Shown piece after piece: positions 1 through 7,876 of a stretch of 51,033 nt of DNA (position 1 is its first letter; the number at the start of each line of letters is the position of its first letter). The stretch comes from an uncultured Ruminococcus sp. (GTDB taxonomy: Bacteria > Bacillota > Clostridia > Oscillospirales > Ruminococcaceae). Location of the stretch: positions 1 to 51,033 of the forward strand of contig CACZPI010000025.1 of the NCBI GenBank assembly GCA_902783005.1, written 5' to 3'. The translations under genes were made by a program, and so were the position numbers. Below the pieces are notes generated by a model. The model searched no databases. It was not told where the DNA came from and saw only the letters and a list, made by a program, of their open reading frames with translations.

Positions 1-2
1 AC

Positions 3-353
3 CAGATCGAGCAGCTCATCATGGAACGAATCGGTGACCGCGAACACGCCGCAACCTACAACAGCATGATCGCCAAGCGGGAGCAGGAGATTGACGGACT
101 GGAGCAGAGGATCGAGGAAAGCCGGGAATTCGATGCCGTAAGCCGCCGCAAACGTGACGAACTGAAAAGCACCGCCGCATTGATAGAGAAGATGCTGACC
201 GAGCCGAAAATCAGCGATGCGAATCTCCGTCTACTGCTCCGGATGGTCTACGTCCACCAGAATGAGGACAAATCGCTGGACGTGCGGTTTGAGTTCAACG
301 GGGATTATGAAGCGAGCTATGTGACGTGGATTGATATGGAGCAGACAGCTTGA
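3..353 (+). CDS. Large serine recombinase, C-terminal fragment (5' end outside window)
   Basis: The frame is open from base 3 to a TGA at 351-353, so only the last ~116 residues are present. The visible part is a charged helical stretch (IEQLIMERIGDREHAAT..., QEIDGLEQRIEESREF) followed by a short conserved tail with aromatic residues (FNGDYEASYVTW). That is the pattern of the C-terminal coiled-coil and DUF4368-like end of large serine recombinases of Tn4451/Tn5397-type conjugative elements, which cut and rejoin DNA through a serine in the missing N-terminal domain. I cannot confirm the catalytic domain. A strong hairpin follows directly, and the next ~550 bases are AT-rich, so this looks like the edge of an integrated element. 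Confidence 0.7.
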   Translation, partial: QIEQLIMERIGDREHAATYNSMIAKREQEIDGLEQRIEESREFDAVSRRKRDELKSTAALIEKMLTEPKISDANLRLLLRMVYVHQNEDKSLDVRFEFNGDYEASYVTWIDMEQTA

Positions 354-362
354 TAAAGACCG

Positions 363-393
363 AAGGCTGACCGCAGCAATGCGTTCAGCCTTT
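363..393 (+). terminator. Terminator after recombinase
   Basis: AAGGCTGA (363-370) pairs with TCAGCCTT (385-392), and an inner CGCA/TGCG pair extends the stem. It lies 10 bases after the recombinase stop. The T tract is short, so termination strength is uncertain. Confidence 0.55.
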
Positions 394-439
394 AGAGTTA
401 TCTATATGAGATTGAGTCAATAACATCATTTAAATTTAA

Positions 440-941
440 TTACGAATCAGCCTCTTTTTTAAGTTCTCCAGAGACATTATCCCAAAACGCAACAATGCTT
501 TTTACACCTTTATCTCTAATTTGAGAGATCACAGGTACAAAATCAGAATCGCCCATAATAAGAATAAAAGTATCATTTTGACTTGCTCGAGTATACAGCA
601 TCTTTAATATTTCGGCAACTATGCCAGTATCAACTTTTTTCTCTTTATTTACAATATTTCTATCAAGATTATGGACTTCAAACCCTGCTTGACGCATTGC
701 ATCCCATAAACTGTCATTCTGAGGAGGCTTAGATCCAAACAAAATTGCAGAGGCTATTTCATCAACCTTAGATTCTGTAACCTCAAAAAGCAGTCTTCCG
801 AAATCTATAGCCCAACTATTATCTTGGATAAGTTTATCATGTGCCTCAATAATATTAGATGCAAATTCCTTATTAACAGCAGAATGAAATTTTCCTTCAA
901 TCCAAACATTTGAATTATCAACAAAAATAAAAATAACTCAT
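440..941 (-). pseudogene. NYN (PIN-like) domain nuclease, frameshifted at its start
   Basis: The frame ending at 440 reads upstream as an NYN/LabA-like (DUF88) protein: an initial strand with VDNSN, then DTGIV, then GDSDFVPV. These are the three acidic motifs that bind metal in this PIN-like RNase family. The frame runs back to a TGA near 938-940 without an ATG, GTG or TTG that would give the full domain. The only well-placed start is an ATG at 941, 6 bases after GGAGG, but it is one base out of frame and reaches a stop after seven codons. Skipping one base after the ATG gives M-V-I-F-I-F-V-D-N-S-N. A single-base insertion or a read error is the simplest explanation; an internal TTG at 742 would omit the first catalytic motif. 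The gene is far more AT-rich than its neighbours, which suggests transfer. Confidence 0.7.
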
Positions 942-982
942 AATCCACCTCCAGAAAAGTATAAAATGATAATACTTTGAAG

Positions 983-1062
983 TGCGCCTGACAGGACTCG
1001 AACCTGCACTCTGTCGAAGCAGTACCTAAAACTGCCGTGTCTGCCAATTCCACCACAGGCGC
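983..1062 (-). tRNA. tRNA-Leu (anticodon TAG)
   Basis: The reverse complement folds as an 80-nt tRNA. The acceptor stem is GCGCCTG/CAGGCGC with discriminator A at 983. The D-arm has the leucine-type GGAATTGGCAGAC. The anticodon stem GCAGT/ACTGC encloses loop TTTAGGT (anticodon TAG). A short variable arm precedes a GGTTCGAGTCC T-arm. No CCA is encoded. Its 3' end points at the AT-rich element, the usual orientation of a tRNA next to an integration site, although serine recombinases do not normally need tRNA targets. Confidence 0.9.
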
Positions 1063-1077
1063 ATATATTCAATTATT

Positions 1078-1132
1078 CCACTGTCGTACCGCTGCCCAAA
1101 TCTATCGCGTCTGCCAATTCCGCCACACCCGC
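1078..1132 (-). pseudogene. tRNA-Leu remnant (5' part only)
   Basis: Starting at 1132 on the minus strand, GCGGGTG then TGGCGGAATTGGCAGACGC matches the acceptor 5' strand and D-arm of a bacterial tRNA-Leu. The anticodon region (ATAGA TTTGGGC AGCGG) has lost its 3' stem and reads TGG where TAG is expected. No T-arm and no matching 3' acceptor strand follow before the intact tRNA-Leu. It lies between the promoter at 1153-1181 and the intact tRNA, so it is probably transcribed as leader RNA. The 3' limit given is approximate. Confidence 0.7.
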
Positions 1133-1152
1133 ATCTATTATTTTCGTTTTTA

Positions 1153-1181
1153 ATTATACCACACGCTCCCCGGATTGTCAA
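1153..1181 (-). promoter_or_regulatory. Sigma-A promoter of the tRNA-Leu unit
   Basis: On the minus strand, TTGACA (1176-1181) and TATAAT (1153-1158) are separated by exactly 17 bases. It reads into the tRNA-Leu remnant and the intact tRNA-Leu. Its spacer and -35 box lie inside the inverted repeat at 1162-1194. Confidence 0.85.
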
Positions 1182-1194
1182 GCCGGGGAGCGTG
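1162..1194. repeat. 12-bp inverted repeat overlapping a promoter
   Basis: CACGCTCCCCGG (1162-1173) and CCGGGGAGCGTG (1183-1194) are perfect complements with a 9-base loop. The repeat follows the lipoprotein stop at 1202 on the minus strand, where it could form the terminator stem of the DUF4132-lipoprotein transcript. No clean U-tract follows. The loop holds the -35 hexamer of the tRNA promoter. Confidence 0.75.
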
Positions 1195-1201
1195 CGAAGC
1201 A

Positions 1202-1822
1202 TCAGCCGTTCTGTGCGTGGTAATCCTCTGTGCTTTGGAATGTGGACGAGCATGCCACCACATACTGGTGGTCATTGTCAAATTCCATCGCAATGTAATA
1301 ACTGCTGGCCGCATCCGCCGGATCCTGTGCAAACCAGATCACCAGGAAATACCCGTCCGCATAATGGCAATAGAGCTGCAATGCATCATACCCTCCGATC
1401 GTCGTTGTGCTGCCGGTCAGTCCCTCAATCTTCTGATTCTCCGAGAGATAATACCGCATATTCTCCGCCGCCGACTGGTAGTCGATCCCCTCGTAATGCT
1501 CAAGGGTCACGATATTCTTGCCCGTGGCATCGCTGTACTGCACCATGCCCTCGACGCCCTCCTCATGGAATTCCATCCATCCGAGCGGCACCTGGATATA
1601 GCCGTTGTCATCGTCACCGATCTGTTCGAGCTTACCCGTATACACAAAGCTCCCCGATACATCCGTGATCGCACCCTCCGGCAGCTCCTCTGTGGCTGCC
1701 GTTTCTATGGCCGCTGTGGCCTCCTGTTCGAGCATCGACCTGCTCTCCGTGGAGCCGAGTCCCCCGCCGCAGCCTGTCAGCAGCAGCAGAAGCATGCACA
1801 GCAGCGCCTTCATTCGCTTCAT
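1202..1822 (-). CDS. Putative lipoprotein, function unknown
   Basis: A 206-residue protein with a Lys/Arg start, a leucine-rich hydrophobic stretch and lipobox LLTGC near residue 18, so it should be lipid-anchored on the outer face of the membrane. The mature part begins with a Glu/Thr/Ala-rich linker. It continues as one compact alpha/beta domain rich in Tyr and Asp (GYIQVPLGWMEF, YDALQLYCHYADGYFLVIW), reminiscent of PsbP/DUF1795-type folds, but I do not recognise the family with certainty. Its ATG overlaps the stop of the DUF4132 gene by 4 bases (ATGA), so the two are very probably translationally coupled. Confidence 0.75.
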   Translation of the reverse strand: MKRMKALLCMLLLLLTGCGGGLGSTESRSMLEQEATAAIETAATEELPEGAITDVSGSFVYTGKLEQIGDDDNGYIQVPLGWMEFHEEGVEGMVQYSDATGKNIVTLEHYEGIDYQSAAENMRYYLSENQKIEGLTGSTTTIGGYDALQLYCHYADGYFLVIWFAQDPADAASSYYIAMEFDNDHQYVVACSSTFQSTEDYHAQNG

Positions 1823-4800
1823 TCCGTTTCCTCCTTCAGATTCTCCCCGATCGCCGCCGTCAATTGCAGCACGATCTCCGAGAAATACCGCGCATTCACC
1901 TCTCCGAGCGGCAGCGTATCCTCCTCACGGGCATCCGGCCTGCGGAAAGTGACCTTCTCGATCGACACATCATCCGCTTCCGCATAATACCCGCCGATGT
2001 ACATGCCCGTGAAGTCCATCTGCGTCACATACCCGTCGCGGGTCATGCTGCCGTCGGCATTCCGGGTCTGTCCGGCAATGTCCGTGCGGTAGAATTCAAA
2101 AAACATGCCCGCATCCTGCGCATAGCCCTTCTCCCAGCCGGCACCCGTCATGCGGCCAAGCAGCAGCATCGCACCCATTTCACGCCGGTCAAACCGGTGC
2201 AGCTCCTTCTGCTGCCGCTCCTCCTCCGTCACAAGGTAGACCGGCCGGTCAAGCTGCCGCAGCGGCTGCACGATCTCATAATCCGCAAGCTGCTCCTTCC
2301 ATGCCGCAAGCAGCTTGGCATCCAACTCCAGCGGATGCACCAGACCAACTGCTGCATCCTCCGGCAGCTCGTATTCCTCCTCGTCGGCGGTATTCAGCGA
2401 GCCGTCCTCCAGGTAGCGGAAGGTCTGCACCAGGCTGCCGTCCTTGTAAACGCCCCAGATCAGACCGATGGCAAAGCAGTGCATCACCGGCTTTTCAATG
2501 AACAGCTCCCGCCAGCCTGCCGCCGTCCATTTCCGGTCACACATGAGGACGTATTCCAGGCGCTGCCGCTGGGTCTGGATGGCGGTCTTCATCTGCTTTT
2601 TCATTTCCTTGAAAGCCTTGGCTGCTGCCTCTGCCTTCTCCGTGTCGTCCTTTGCACCGGGCTTGGGAAGGTTCTTGAGCTTCTTGTCGCCCTCGTAGAT
2701 CTCCAGCTCGAGCGCCGGGGTCAGATAGACCTTGAATTGTCTTGTACCGAAATCAAATACCCGGCAGATCTGCTTGTCAAATCCCAGATCCGGCACGATC
2801 CTGTCAGCCAGCTCCTCGCGGGTCAGGCCGAGGGCTTCTGCCGCGGTCTGCAAGGCCTGTCCGGCAGCCTCCTTCACCTGACGCTTCTTGAATTTCCGCG
2901 CCATCTGATCGACCGCCATGAGTGCCGCGGAGGAGCCGTTCATCGCCAGCGCATTCACCGCTTCGCAGGCAATGGCGCCGCGGGAATTCTCCGACCATTC
3001 CTTGATGTATTTCAGCAGCACCGCCTGCGCATCCATCCCGCCGTGGATCGCTGCCAGGTACAGCACCCACTTGGTCTTGGCCGCCGCACCCGCATTCAGC
3101 CAGCGGCCGAATACCGCCTGTGCAAATTTCTCCAGGTCATTCTGATGCAGCGCAGCCGCCAGGGAATCGGCCGCCGTGTTTCTGGCAGGCGGATTCATCG
3201 AGGCATAGGCAAGGGTCAGCGCCTGCAAATGGTTCTCCGGTGCTTCGCTGCCGTCTGCCATGCGCACAGGCGGGAAGGGATTCTCAAAGAGCCATGCGAC
3301 CTTCTTGGCCTTGCTGCCCTTTGTCAGGGAAACCACCAGATCCTCCTTGACCTCCGAAGCGGCCTCCTCCGGGACAGCTTCGCCCAGGATCGCGGCAAAA
3401 CGCGCCTTCAATGCTGCCGTTTTCTCGGCTTCAAACGCCTTCTGTACCGCCTCCCGGAAGGCATCCGGGCAGCTTTTTTCCAGCACCGCGGCCGCAAACT
3501 CGCGCTTTGCTGCCTTCTTCGCGGTCAGGAGCGCCATGATCTCGGCATCGCAGTCCCCGCCCGGCGCCGGAAGGTATTGCACCAGCACCTCGCGCACCTG
3601 CTTGCTCGATTCATCGGACATGGCAAACAGGCGCTTATCCATGCCGGCTGCATGCAGCACGCCTGCATAGACCAGTCTGCCCGGAACGGCAAGCTGTGTC
3701 GGGTCAACCGCTGCAATTTCCTCTGCATAGGGCTTGCAGGCCTCGATCATGCAGCTCCGGCACTCCGACTTGCGCCCCTCTCCGTAATAGCTTTCGCTGA
3801 TCGCACCGCAGGCCGTGAGAATTTGCAGGGGCGGCATTCCGTAGCGGTGCAGGATCTCTGCAAATTCCCCCTCGCGGTGAATGGGGACCCAATTCTTCCC
3901 CTCGCGGCGGCCATCCTGCATCGCAAAGCCCGGAACGCGCTTGAAATGGTATTCATCCTGCCAGTGAAGAAGCGCCTGCACGACAATACAGCGTTCGGCA
4001 AATTCGTCCATTCCGTAGGCAGACACATAATCCGTTTTGTCCCCGCGGTCATAGTACAGGCTCCGTTCCGGCGGCTGATACAGCAGCGGCACCGTTTTGA
4101 GCAGCTCCCCGAGTGTCCCGCCCTGCAAAAATGCCCATACGGCATCCTTGTAATCGGTGCAGCAGGCTGTCATGGTCTCCAGGCAGCGCTGCTTGACGGC
4201 ATCGCGTGCGGGATCGGAGGTATCCTCCGGATGCACCTGCGCATAGATCCGGCCAAGCTCGCCTGCCTGCTGTGCATTTTCGACCTCCTGCATCTGTGCC
4301 TTGAATGCCTCCGGAAAGCGTCCGGCGAGCTTCTGCATGCGTCCGGTATAATCGGGAACAGTGCAGTTCCCGATACCGTTGTAATTCGCCATGATCCGGA
4401 GATAATCCGGCGGCAAAGTGCTGCCGTCCTCGAGCATGTCGAGCAGCCGCGCCTTGTTCCGGAGACCCGACCTTGCCAGCAGCTCGACAACGGCAGCGGC
4501 AGTCGGCTTCTCCCGCATCTGCTCCACCGAAGGCATGAGCTTCTCATTGAACTGCGCCGCCGAAAGCACGGCCGCCTGGAACAGCGTCCGCGTTCCGTTC
4601 ATGACAAACATATCCGCACGGTAGGCACGCATCTCCTGCGCGATCTCAGTAAGTGCTTCCATGACCCGGCTCACATCGGCATCCTTCTCCCTGCCGGAGA
4701 AAAGCGCCTTCATGCCTTTTTTTGCAGGCACCTCCTTCGTGTCCAGAACAGACATGCAGAGGATGAGCCGGGAAATGATCTGCCGTGTCATGCCGAGGGC

Positions 4801-5286
4801 ATCCGGAACATTCCATTCCGGACGGATCTCGGAGGCAAAGCCGCTGACCGTGGACTGGAGCGAAGGCCGGTACAGGCTCATCACGGCATAATGCGCCTGT
4901 GCTGCCTCCCCGTAACGCGCACGGAGGGCATGGAGCACCAGCTCCCGGATCTGTTCGCGGGTCAGCCCCGACTGGTTGACCGGCAGGATCACGAACCAGT
5001 ATGCCGTCTCCCCGCCGATGGCATGGAGCAGGAGCATCCAGCGTTCGTTGAGCTCGTCCGATTTCTTCGGAATGAGCTCCTTTTCCACCGCACGCTCCAC
5101 TTCCCGGAAATGGCGGGTATTGGTCAGATCCTGCGGCGTGACAGAATCGAGAACGGACAGATCGCGCGGCTTTTCCGGATCGAGAAAATCCGGCACAAGG
5201 GCAATGGTCTCCTCACAGACGCCGAGCTTGCGGAGCGATTCGGTCAGCCGCGGATACGCGGTCGATGATGTGTTGGCATACAGCAT
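1819..5286 (-). CDS. DUF4132-containing protein
   Basis: A 1155-residue cytoplasmic protein. The start chosen is the ATG at 5286, 7 bases after AGGAGG; the frame stays open further upstream to 5505, but without a comparable ribosome site. The C-terminal part (from about residue 800: DLGFDKQICRVFDFG, then FIEKPVMHCFAIGLIWGVY and RQLDRPVYLVTEEE) matches the DUF4132 module of the E. coli YehI/MolR group. The middle is a long, alanine-rich helical region that looks like HEAT-type repeats (ACEAVNALAMNGSSAALMAV). No enzyme motif is evident and the family's molecular function is unknown. The lipoprotein gene follows with a 4-base overlap. Confidence 0.8.
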   Translation of the reverse strand: MLYANTSSTAYPRLTESLRKLGVCEETIALVPDFLDPEKPRDLSVLDSVTPQDLTNTRHFREVERAVEKELIPKKSDELNERWMLLLHAIGGETAYWFVILPVNQSGLTREQIRELVLHALRARYGEAAQAHYAVMSLYRPSLQSTVSGFASEIRPEWNVPDALGMTRQIISRLILCMSVLDTKEVPAKKGMKALFSGREKDADVSRVMEALTEIAQEMRAYRADMFVMNGTRTLFQAAVLSAAQFNEKLMPSVEQMREKPTAAAVVELLARSGLRNKARLLDMLEDGSTLPPDYLRIMANYNGIGNCTVPDYTGRMQKLAGRFPEAFKAQMQEVENAQQAGELGRIYAQVHPEDTSDPARDAVKQRCLETMTACCTDYKDAVWAFLQGGTLGELLKTVPLLYQPPERSLYYDRGDKTDYVSAYGMDEFAERCIVVQALLHWQDEYHFKRVPGFAMQDGRREGKNWVPIHREGEFAEILHRYGMPPLQILTACGAISESYYGEGRKSECRSCMIEACKPYAEEIAAVDPTQLAVPGRLVYAGVLHAAGMDKRLFAMSDESSKQVREVLVQYLPAPGGDCDAEIMALLTAKKAAKREFAAAVLEKSCPDAFREAVQKAFEAEKTAALKARFAAILGEAVPEEAASEVKEDLVVSLTKGSKAKKVAWLFENPFPPVRMADGSEAPENHLQALTLAYASMNPPARNTAADSLAAALHQNDLEKFAQAVFGRWLNAGAAAKTKWVLYLAAIHGGMDAQAVLLKYIKEWSENSRGAIACEAVNALAMNGSSAALMAVDQMARKFKKRQVKEAAGQALQTAAEALGLTREELADRIVPDLGFDKQICRVFDFGTRQFKVYLTPALELEIYEGDKKLKNLPKPGAKDDTEKAEAAAKAFKEMKKQMKTAIQTQRQRLEYVLMCDRKWTAAGWRELFIEKPVMHCFAIGLIWGVYKDGSLVQTFRYLEDGSLNTADEEEYELPEDAAVGLVHPLELDAKLLAAWKEQLADYEIVQPLRQLDRPVYLVTEEERQQKELHRFDRREMGAMLLLGRMTGAGWEKGYAQDAGMFFEFYRTDIAGQTRNADGSMTRDGYVTQMDFTGMYIGGYYAEADDVSIEKVTFRRPDAREEDTLPLGEVNARYFSEIVLQLTAAIGENLKEETE

Positions 5287-5387
5287 AGTTCTATCCTCCT
5301 GTGTCATATCATGGCGGGACATGCAGTCCGGTATGTCCATTATACCATAAATCTCCCCGGTATGCAATACAAAACCGCTGATATGCA

Positions 5388-5415
5388 CAAAAAAATCCCC
5401 GCTGATGCGGGGAAT
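5388..5415 (-). terminator. Terminator of the HMA-domain gene
   Basis: On the minus strand CCCCGC-ATCA-GCGGGG is followed by ATTTTTTT. It starts 6 bases past the stop of the copper chaperone gene. Confidence 0.9.
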
Positions 5416-5420
5416 CGCAT

Positions 5421-5630
5421 TTACCGGACGGCCGTGACCTCGTAGCCGGCATCGGTAACAGCCTTTGTGAGCACCTCTGCCGCCGTTTCTGCATTCAGGC
5501 TGCATACAGCCGTTCCTGCTTCATGGCTGACCGCTGCGCTCTCCACGCCGTCAATGCCTTCGAGCGCTTTCTTCACAGCCGCCTCACAGTGCGGGCACAT
5601 CATGCCCTTGATCTCCAGTGTGACATTCAT
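5421..5630 (-). CDS. copZ: Copper chaperone-like heavy-metal-associated protein (CopZ-type)
   Basis: A 69-residue single HMA domain. The metal site is GMMCPHCEA (Cys-x-x-Cys) in the loop after the first strand, followed by the typical AAVKKALEGIDGV helix and a C-terminal DAGYEV strand. Proteins of this type carry Cu(I) in the cytoplasm to a CopA-type ATPase. The start is the ATG at 5630, preceded by AAAGGAG. It has its own consensus promoter and terminator. The C-terminal HMA domain of the ATPase at 31501-34002 is strikingly similar (same GMMCPHCEA, VKKALE, VSH-AGTA and DAGY blocks), so the two probably share an origin. Another soft metal is possible. Confidence 0.88.
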   Translation of the reverse strand: MNVTLEIKGMMCPHCEAAVKKALEGIDGVESAAVSHEAGTAVCSLNAETAAEVLTKAVTDAGYEVTAVR

Positions 5631-5664
5631 GACTCGGTTCTCCTTTCCGTTGGAAGTTACCCTT

Positions 5665-5693
5665 ATTATACCCCCGGATCCCGGATTTGTCAA
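5665..5693 (-). promoter_or_regulatory. Sigma-A promoter of the copper chaperone gene
   Basis: TTGACA (5688-5693) and TATAAT (5665-5670) with a 17-base spacer on the minus strand, about 35 bases upstream of the start codon. Confidence 0.85.
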
Positions 5694-5732
5694 CCGGTTG
5701 TTTCACAGCGGATACATTCCTGCAATTGGGTG

Positions 5733-5761
5733 TTTACATTTCCGGGAATTTGTGCTATAAT
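5733..5761 (+). promoter_or_regulatory. Sigma-A promoter of the radA operon
   Basis: TTTACA (5733-5738), 17-base spacer, TATAAT (5756-5761), preceded by TGTGC. It is divergent from the chaperone promoter. Confidence 0.8.
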
Positions 5762-5792
5762 AAGGGAAACTACCCAGAAAGGAAGCCCGGAA

Positions 5793-7196
5793 ATGGCAAA
5801 ACGCGACAAAATCCAGTATATCTGCACGGAATGCGGCTATGTCAGCTCCAAATGGAACGGCTGCTGCCCCGGCTGCGGAACGTGGAATACGCTTGAAGAA
5901 GTGCTGCCCTCCGAGACCGGAGCCGCTTCCGGCGGGACAAGACCCCTGACAGATCTGTCCTCCCGCATCCACACCATCTCGGACATCACCTCCGAGAATG
6001 AGGTGCGCTATTCCACCGGATGCGGCGAGCTTGACCGGGTGCTCGGCGGCGGCCTTGTCAAGGGCTCCATCGTCCTGCTCGGCGGTGAACCGGGTATCGG
6101 AAAGTCCACCCTTCTGCTTCAGATCTGCCAGTTTCTCGGCAGCGATCACAATGTGCTGTATGTCTCCGGCGAGGAATCCGCCCGCCAGCTCAAGCTCCGG
6201 GCAGACAGGCTGCATGTTGCTTCCGACCGGCTCTACATTCTCACCGAGACCGATGCACAGGCCATCTGCGATACCATCGGCGTATCCAAGCCGGATATCG
6301 TCATCATTGACTCCATCCAGACCATGCAGCTCACGCATATTTCCTCCACGCCCGGCAGCCTGACACAGGTGCGCGAATGCACCAATCTGTTCATGCACAC
6401 CGCAAAGCGCCTGGAGATCCCGACCTTCATCGTCGGACATGTCAACAAGGACGGCGCCATTGCGGGGCCGAAGGTCATGGAGCATATTGTGGATACCGTG
6501 CTTTTCTTTGAGGGAGAGCGTCACATGAGCTATCGTGTGCTGCGGGCGGTCAAGAACCGCTTCGGCTCGACGAATGAGATCGGTGTCTTTGACATGCAGG
6601 ACAAGGGGCTGCGGGAGGTTGAGAATCCTTCACAAATGCTGCTGGCCGGCCGTCCCCTCGGCGTTTCCGGCACCTGCATTGCCTGCGTGATGGAGGGCTC
6701 GCGTCCCATTCTGGCAGAGGTGCAGACGCTGGTTGCCAAATCGGGATTCACCTCCCCCAAGCGCACCTCCACCGGCTTCGACAACAACCGCATGAGCCTG
6801 ATCCTGGCCGTGCTGGAAAAGCGCTTCGGGCTGAGCTATGGGGCATTTGATGTGTACCTGAATATCGTCGGCGGATTCCGGCTCGACGAACCGGCGGGCG
6901 ATCTGCCGGTCGCGCTGGCACTGTATTCCGCGCTGACAGACCGTGCCCTTCCCGATACGCTCATTGCCATCGGAGAGGTCGGCCTTGCCGGAGAGATCCG
7001 CAATGTCTCCCATATCGTACAGCGCGTGCAGGAGGCAAGGCGCATGGGATTCGAGGTCTGCATCGTCCCCAAGCAGGCGCTGAATGCATTGCCCAAGAGC
7101 ACCAAGAGCCTGCGCATCTTCGGCGTCAGCAGCCTGCGGCAGGCATTCTCCGTCCTTGCCAAGCTCGATGCCGAGAAGGGAGGCAGTCCCGCATGA
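5793..7196 (+). CDS. radA: DNA repair protein RadA/Sms
   Basis: A 467-residue protein, the usual RadA size. It has an N-terminal C4 zinc finger (CTECGY...CPGCGTW), Walker A GGEPGIGKST near residue 97, a Walker B strand IVIIDSIQT, the RadA signature KNRFGST near residue 254, and a C-terminal Lon-protease-like domain (GGFRLDEPAGDLPVALAL). RadA is a DnaB-like helicase that drives branch migration in recombination and repair. Start: ATG at 5793 behind AAAGGAAG, which removes a spurious upstream extension. First gene of an operon; its stop overlaps the next start by 4 bases. Confidence 0.97.
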   Translation: MAKRDKIQYICTECGYVSSKWNGCCPGCGTWNTLEEVLPSETGAASGGTRPLTDLSSRIHTISDITSENEVRYSTGCGELDRVLGGGLVKGSIVLLGGEPGIGKSTLLLQICQFLGSDHNVLYVSGEESARQLKLRADRLHVASDRLYILTETDAQAICDTIGVSKPDIVIIDSIQTMQLTHISSTPGSLTQVRECTNLFMHTAKRLEIPTFIVGHVNKDGAIAGPKVMEHIVDTVLFFEGERHMSYRVLRAVKNRFGSTNEIGVFDMQDKGLREVENPSQMLLAGRPLGVSGTCIACVMEGSRPILAEVQTLVAKSGFTSPKRTSTGFDNNRMSLILAVLEKRFGLSYGAFDVYLNIVGGFRLDEPAGDLPVALALYSALTDRALPDTLIAIGEVGLAGEIRNVSHIVQRVQEARRMGFEVCIVPKQALNALPKSTKSLRIFGVSSLRQAFSVLAKLDAEKGGSPA

Positions 7197-7876
7197 GCCG
7201 CGAAAAACGGAAAACACACCCCGCGGTCAGGATCCTGCTGCTGCTCATTCCCATTGCAGTGATCGGCCTTGCCGGGTGGCTGTACACGATCGCCGGCGTG
7301 CGCGTGGGTTCCGAATCGGAATACGGCAAGGTATACCGCATCCGCTACCAGGGACACACGGGCTGGCAGTGGTACCTGTTTGACCGCAGCGGAAATCTTG
7401 TCGCCTCCGACATTGACCAGACCATGCCGTACATCTATGACGACGGACAGACGGTCTATGCGGTCTTCTACAACATGCCCACCCCGGAAAAGCTCTGGTA
7501 TGATGACTGCGAGGATACCGCGGTCGGCGCCGATCTCGACACCGGCGAGCTGCGCTGGGATGTCGCGCAGGAGCGTCCCGATTTCTGCGGCATGACGCAG
7601 TGGAAGTCCTACCGTCCGAAGGAGCTGGAGAGCCCGTCGGAATTTGTCACGCTCCTCGATCTGACGCAGGAGAACATTCCGTATTATTATTTCATGGTCA
7701 AAAACACAGAGCACAAGATCCTGTACGATGCAGACAGCGAGGCGCTCCCCGAAGTTACCTGGCAGGATGACGAAACGCTGATCGTGACCCCTGTCTGGGA
7801 CGGAGAGCCGCATCCGATGGATTTTGAGCCCTATGTGGAACAACCATGGCTTGACGAGAAAGGAGAATTCCCATGA
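7193..7876 (+). CDS. Membrane-anchored protein, unknown function
   Basis: A 227-residue protein. A basic N-terminus (SREKRKTH) is followed by one hydrophobic segment (ILLLLIPIAVIGLAGWLY, about residues 13-30), so it should be a single-pass protein with an outside domain. The remainder is acidic and aromatic (GWQWYLFDRSGNLVA, KLWYDDCEDTAV) and looks like a beta-rich extracytoplasmic domain. Four-base overlaps join it to radA upstream and to the sugar kinase downstream. I do not recognise the family. Confidence 0.75.
   Translation: MSREKRKTHPAVRILLLLIPIAVIGLAGWLYTIAGVRVGSESEYGKVYRIRYQGHTGWQWYLFDRSGNLVASDIDQTMPYIYDDGQTVYAVFYNMPTPEKLWYDDCEDTAVGADLDTGELRWDVAQERPDFCGMTQWKSYRPKELESPSEFVTLLDLTQENIPYYYFMVKNTEHKILYDADSEALPEVTWQDDETLIVTPVWDGEPHPMDFEPYVEQPWLDEKGEFP

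Noticed and set aside
1864-5268. Very long open frame (over 1100 codons) on the plus strand opposite the DUF4132 gene
   Set aside because: It has no ribosome site, His/Arg/Leu-rich composition typical of an antisense frame in GC-rich DNA, and no recognisable domain. The minus-strand gene explains the openness.
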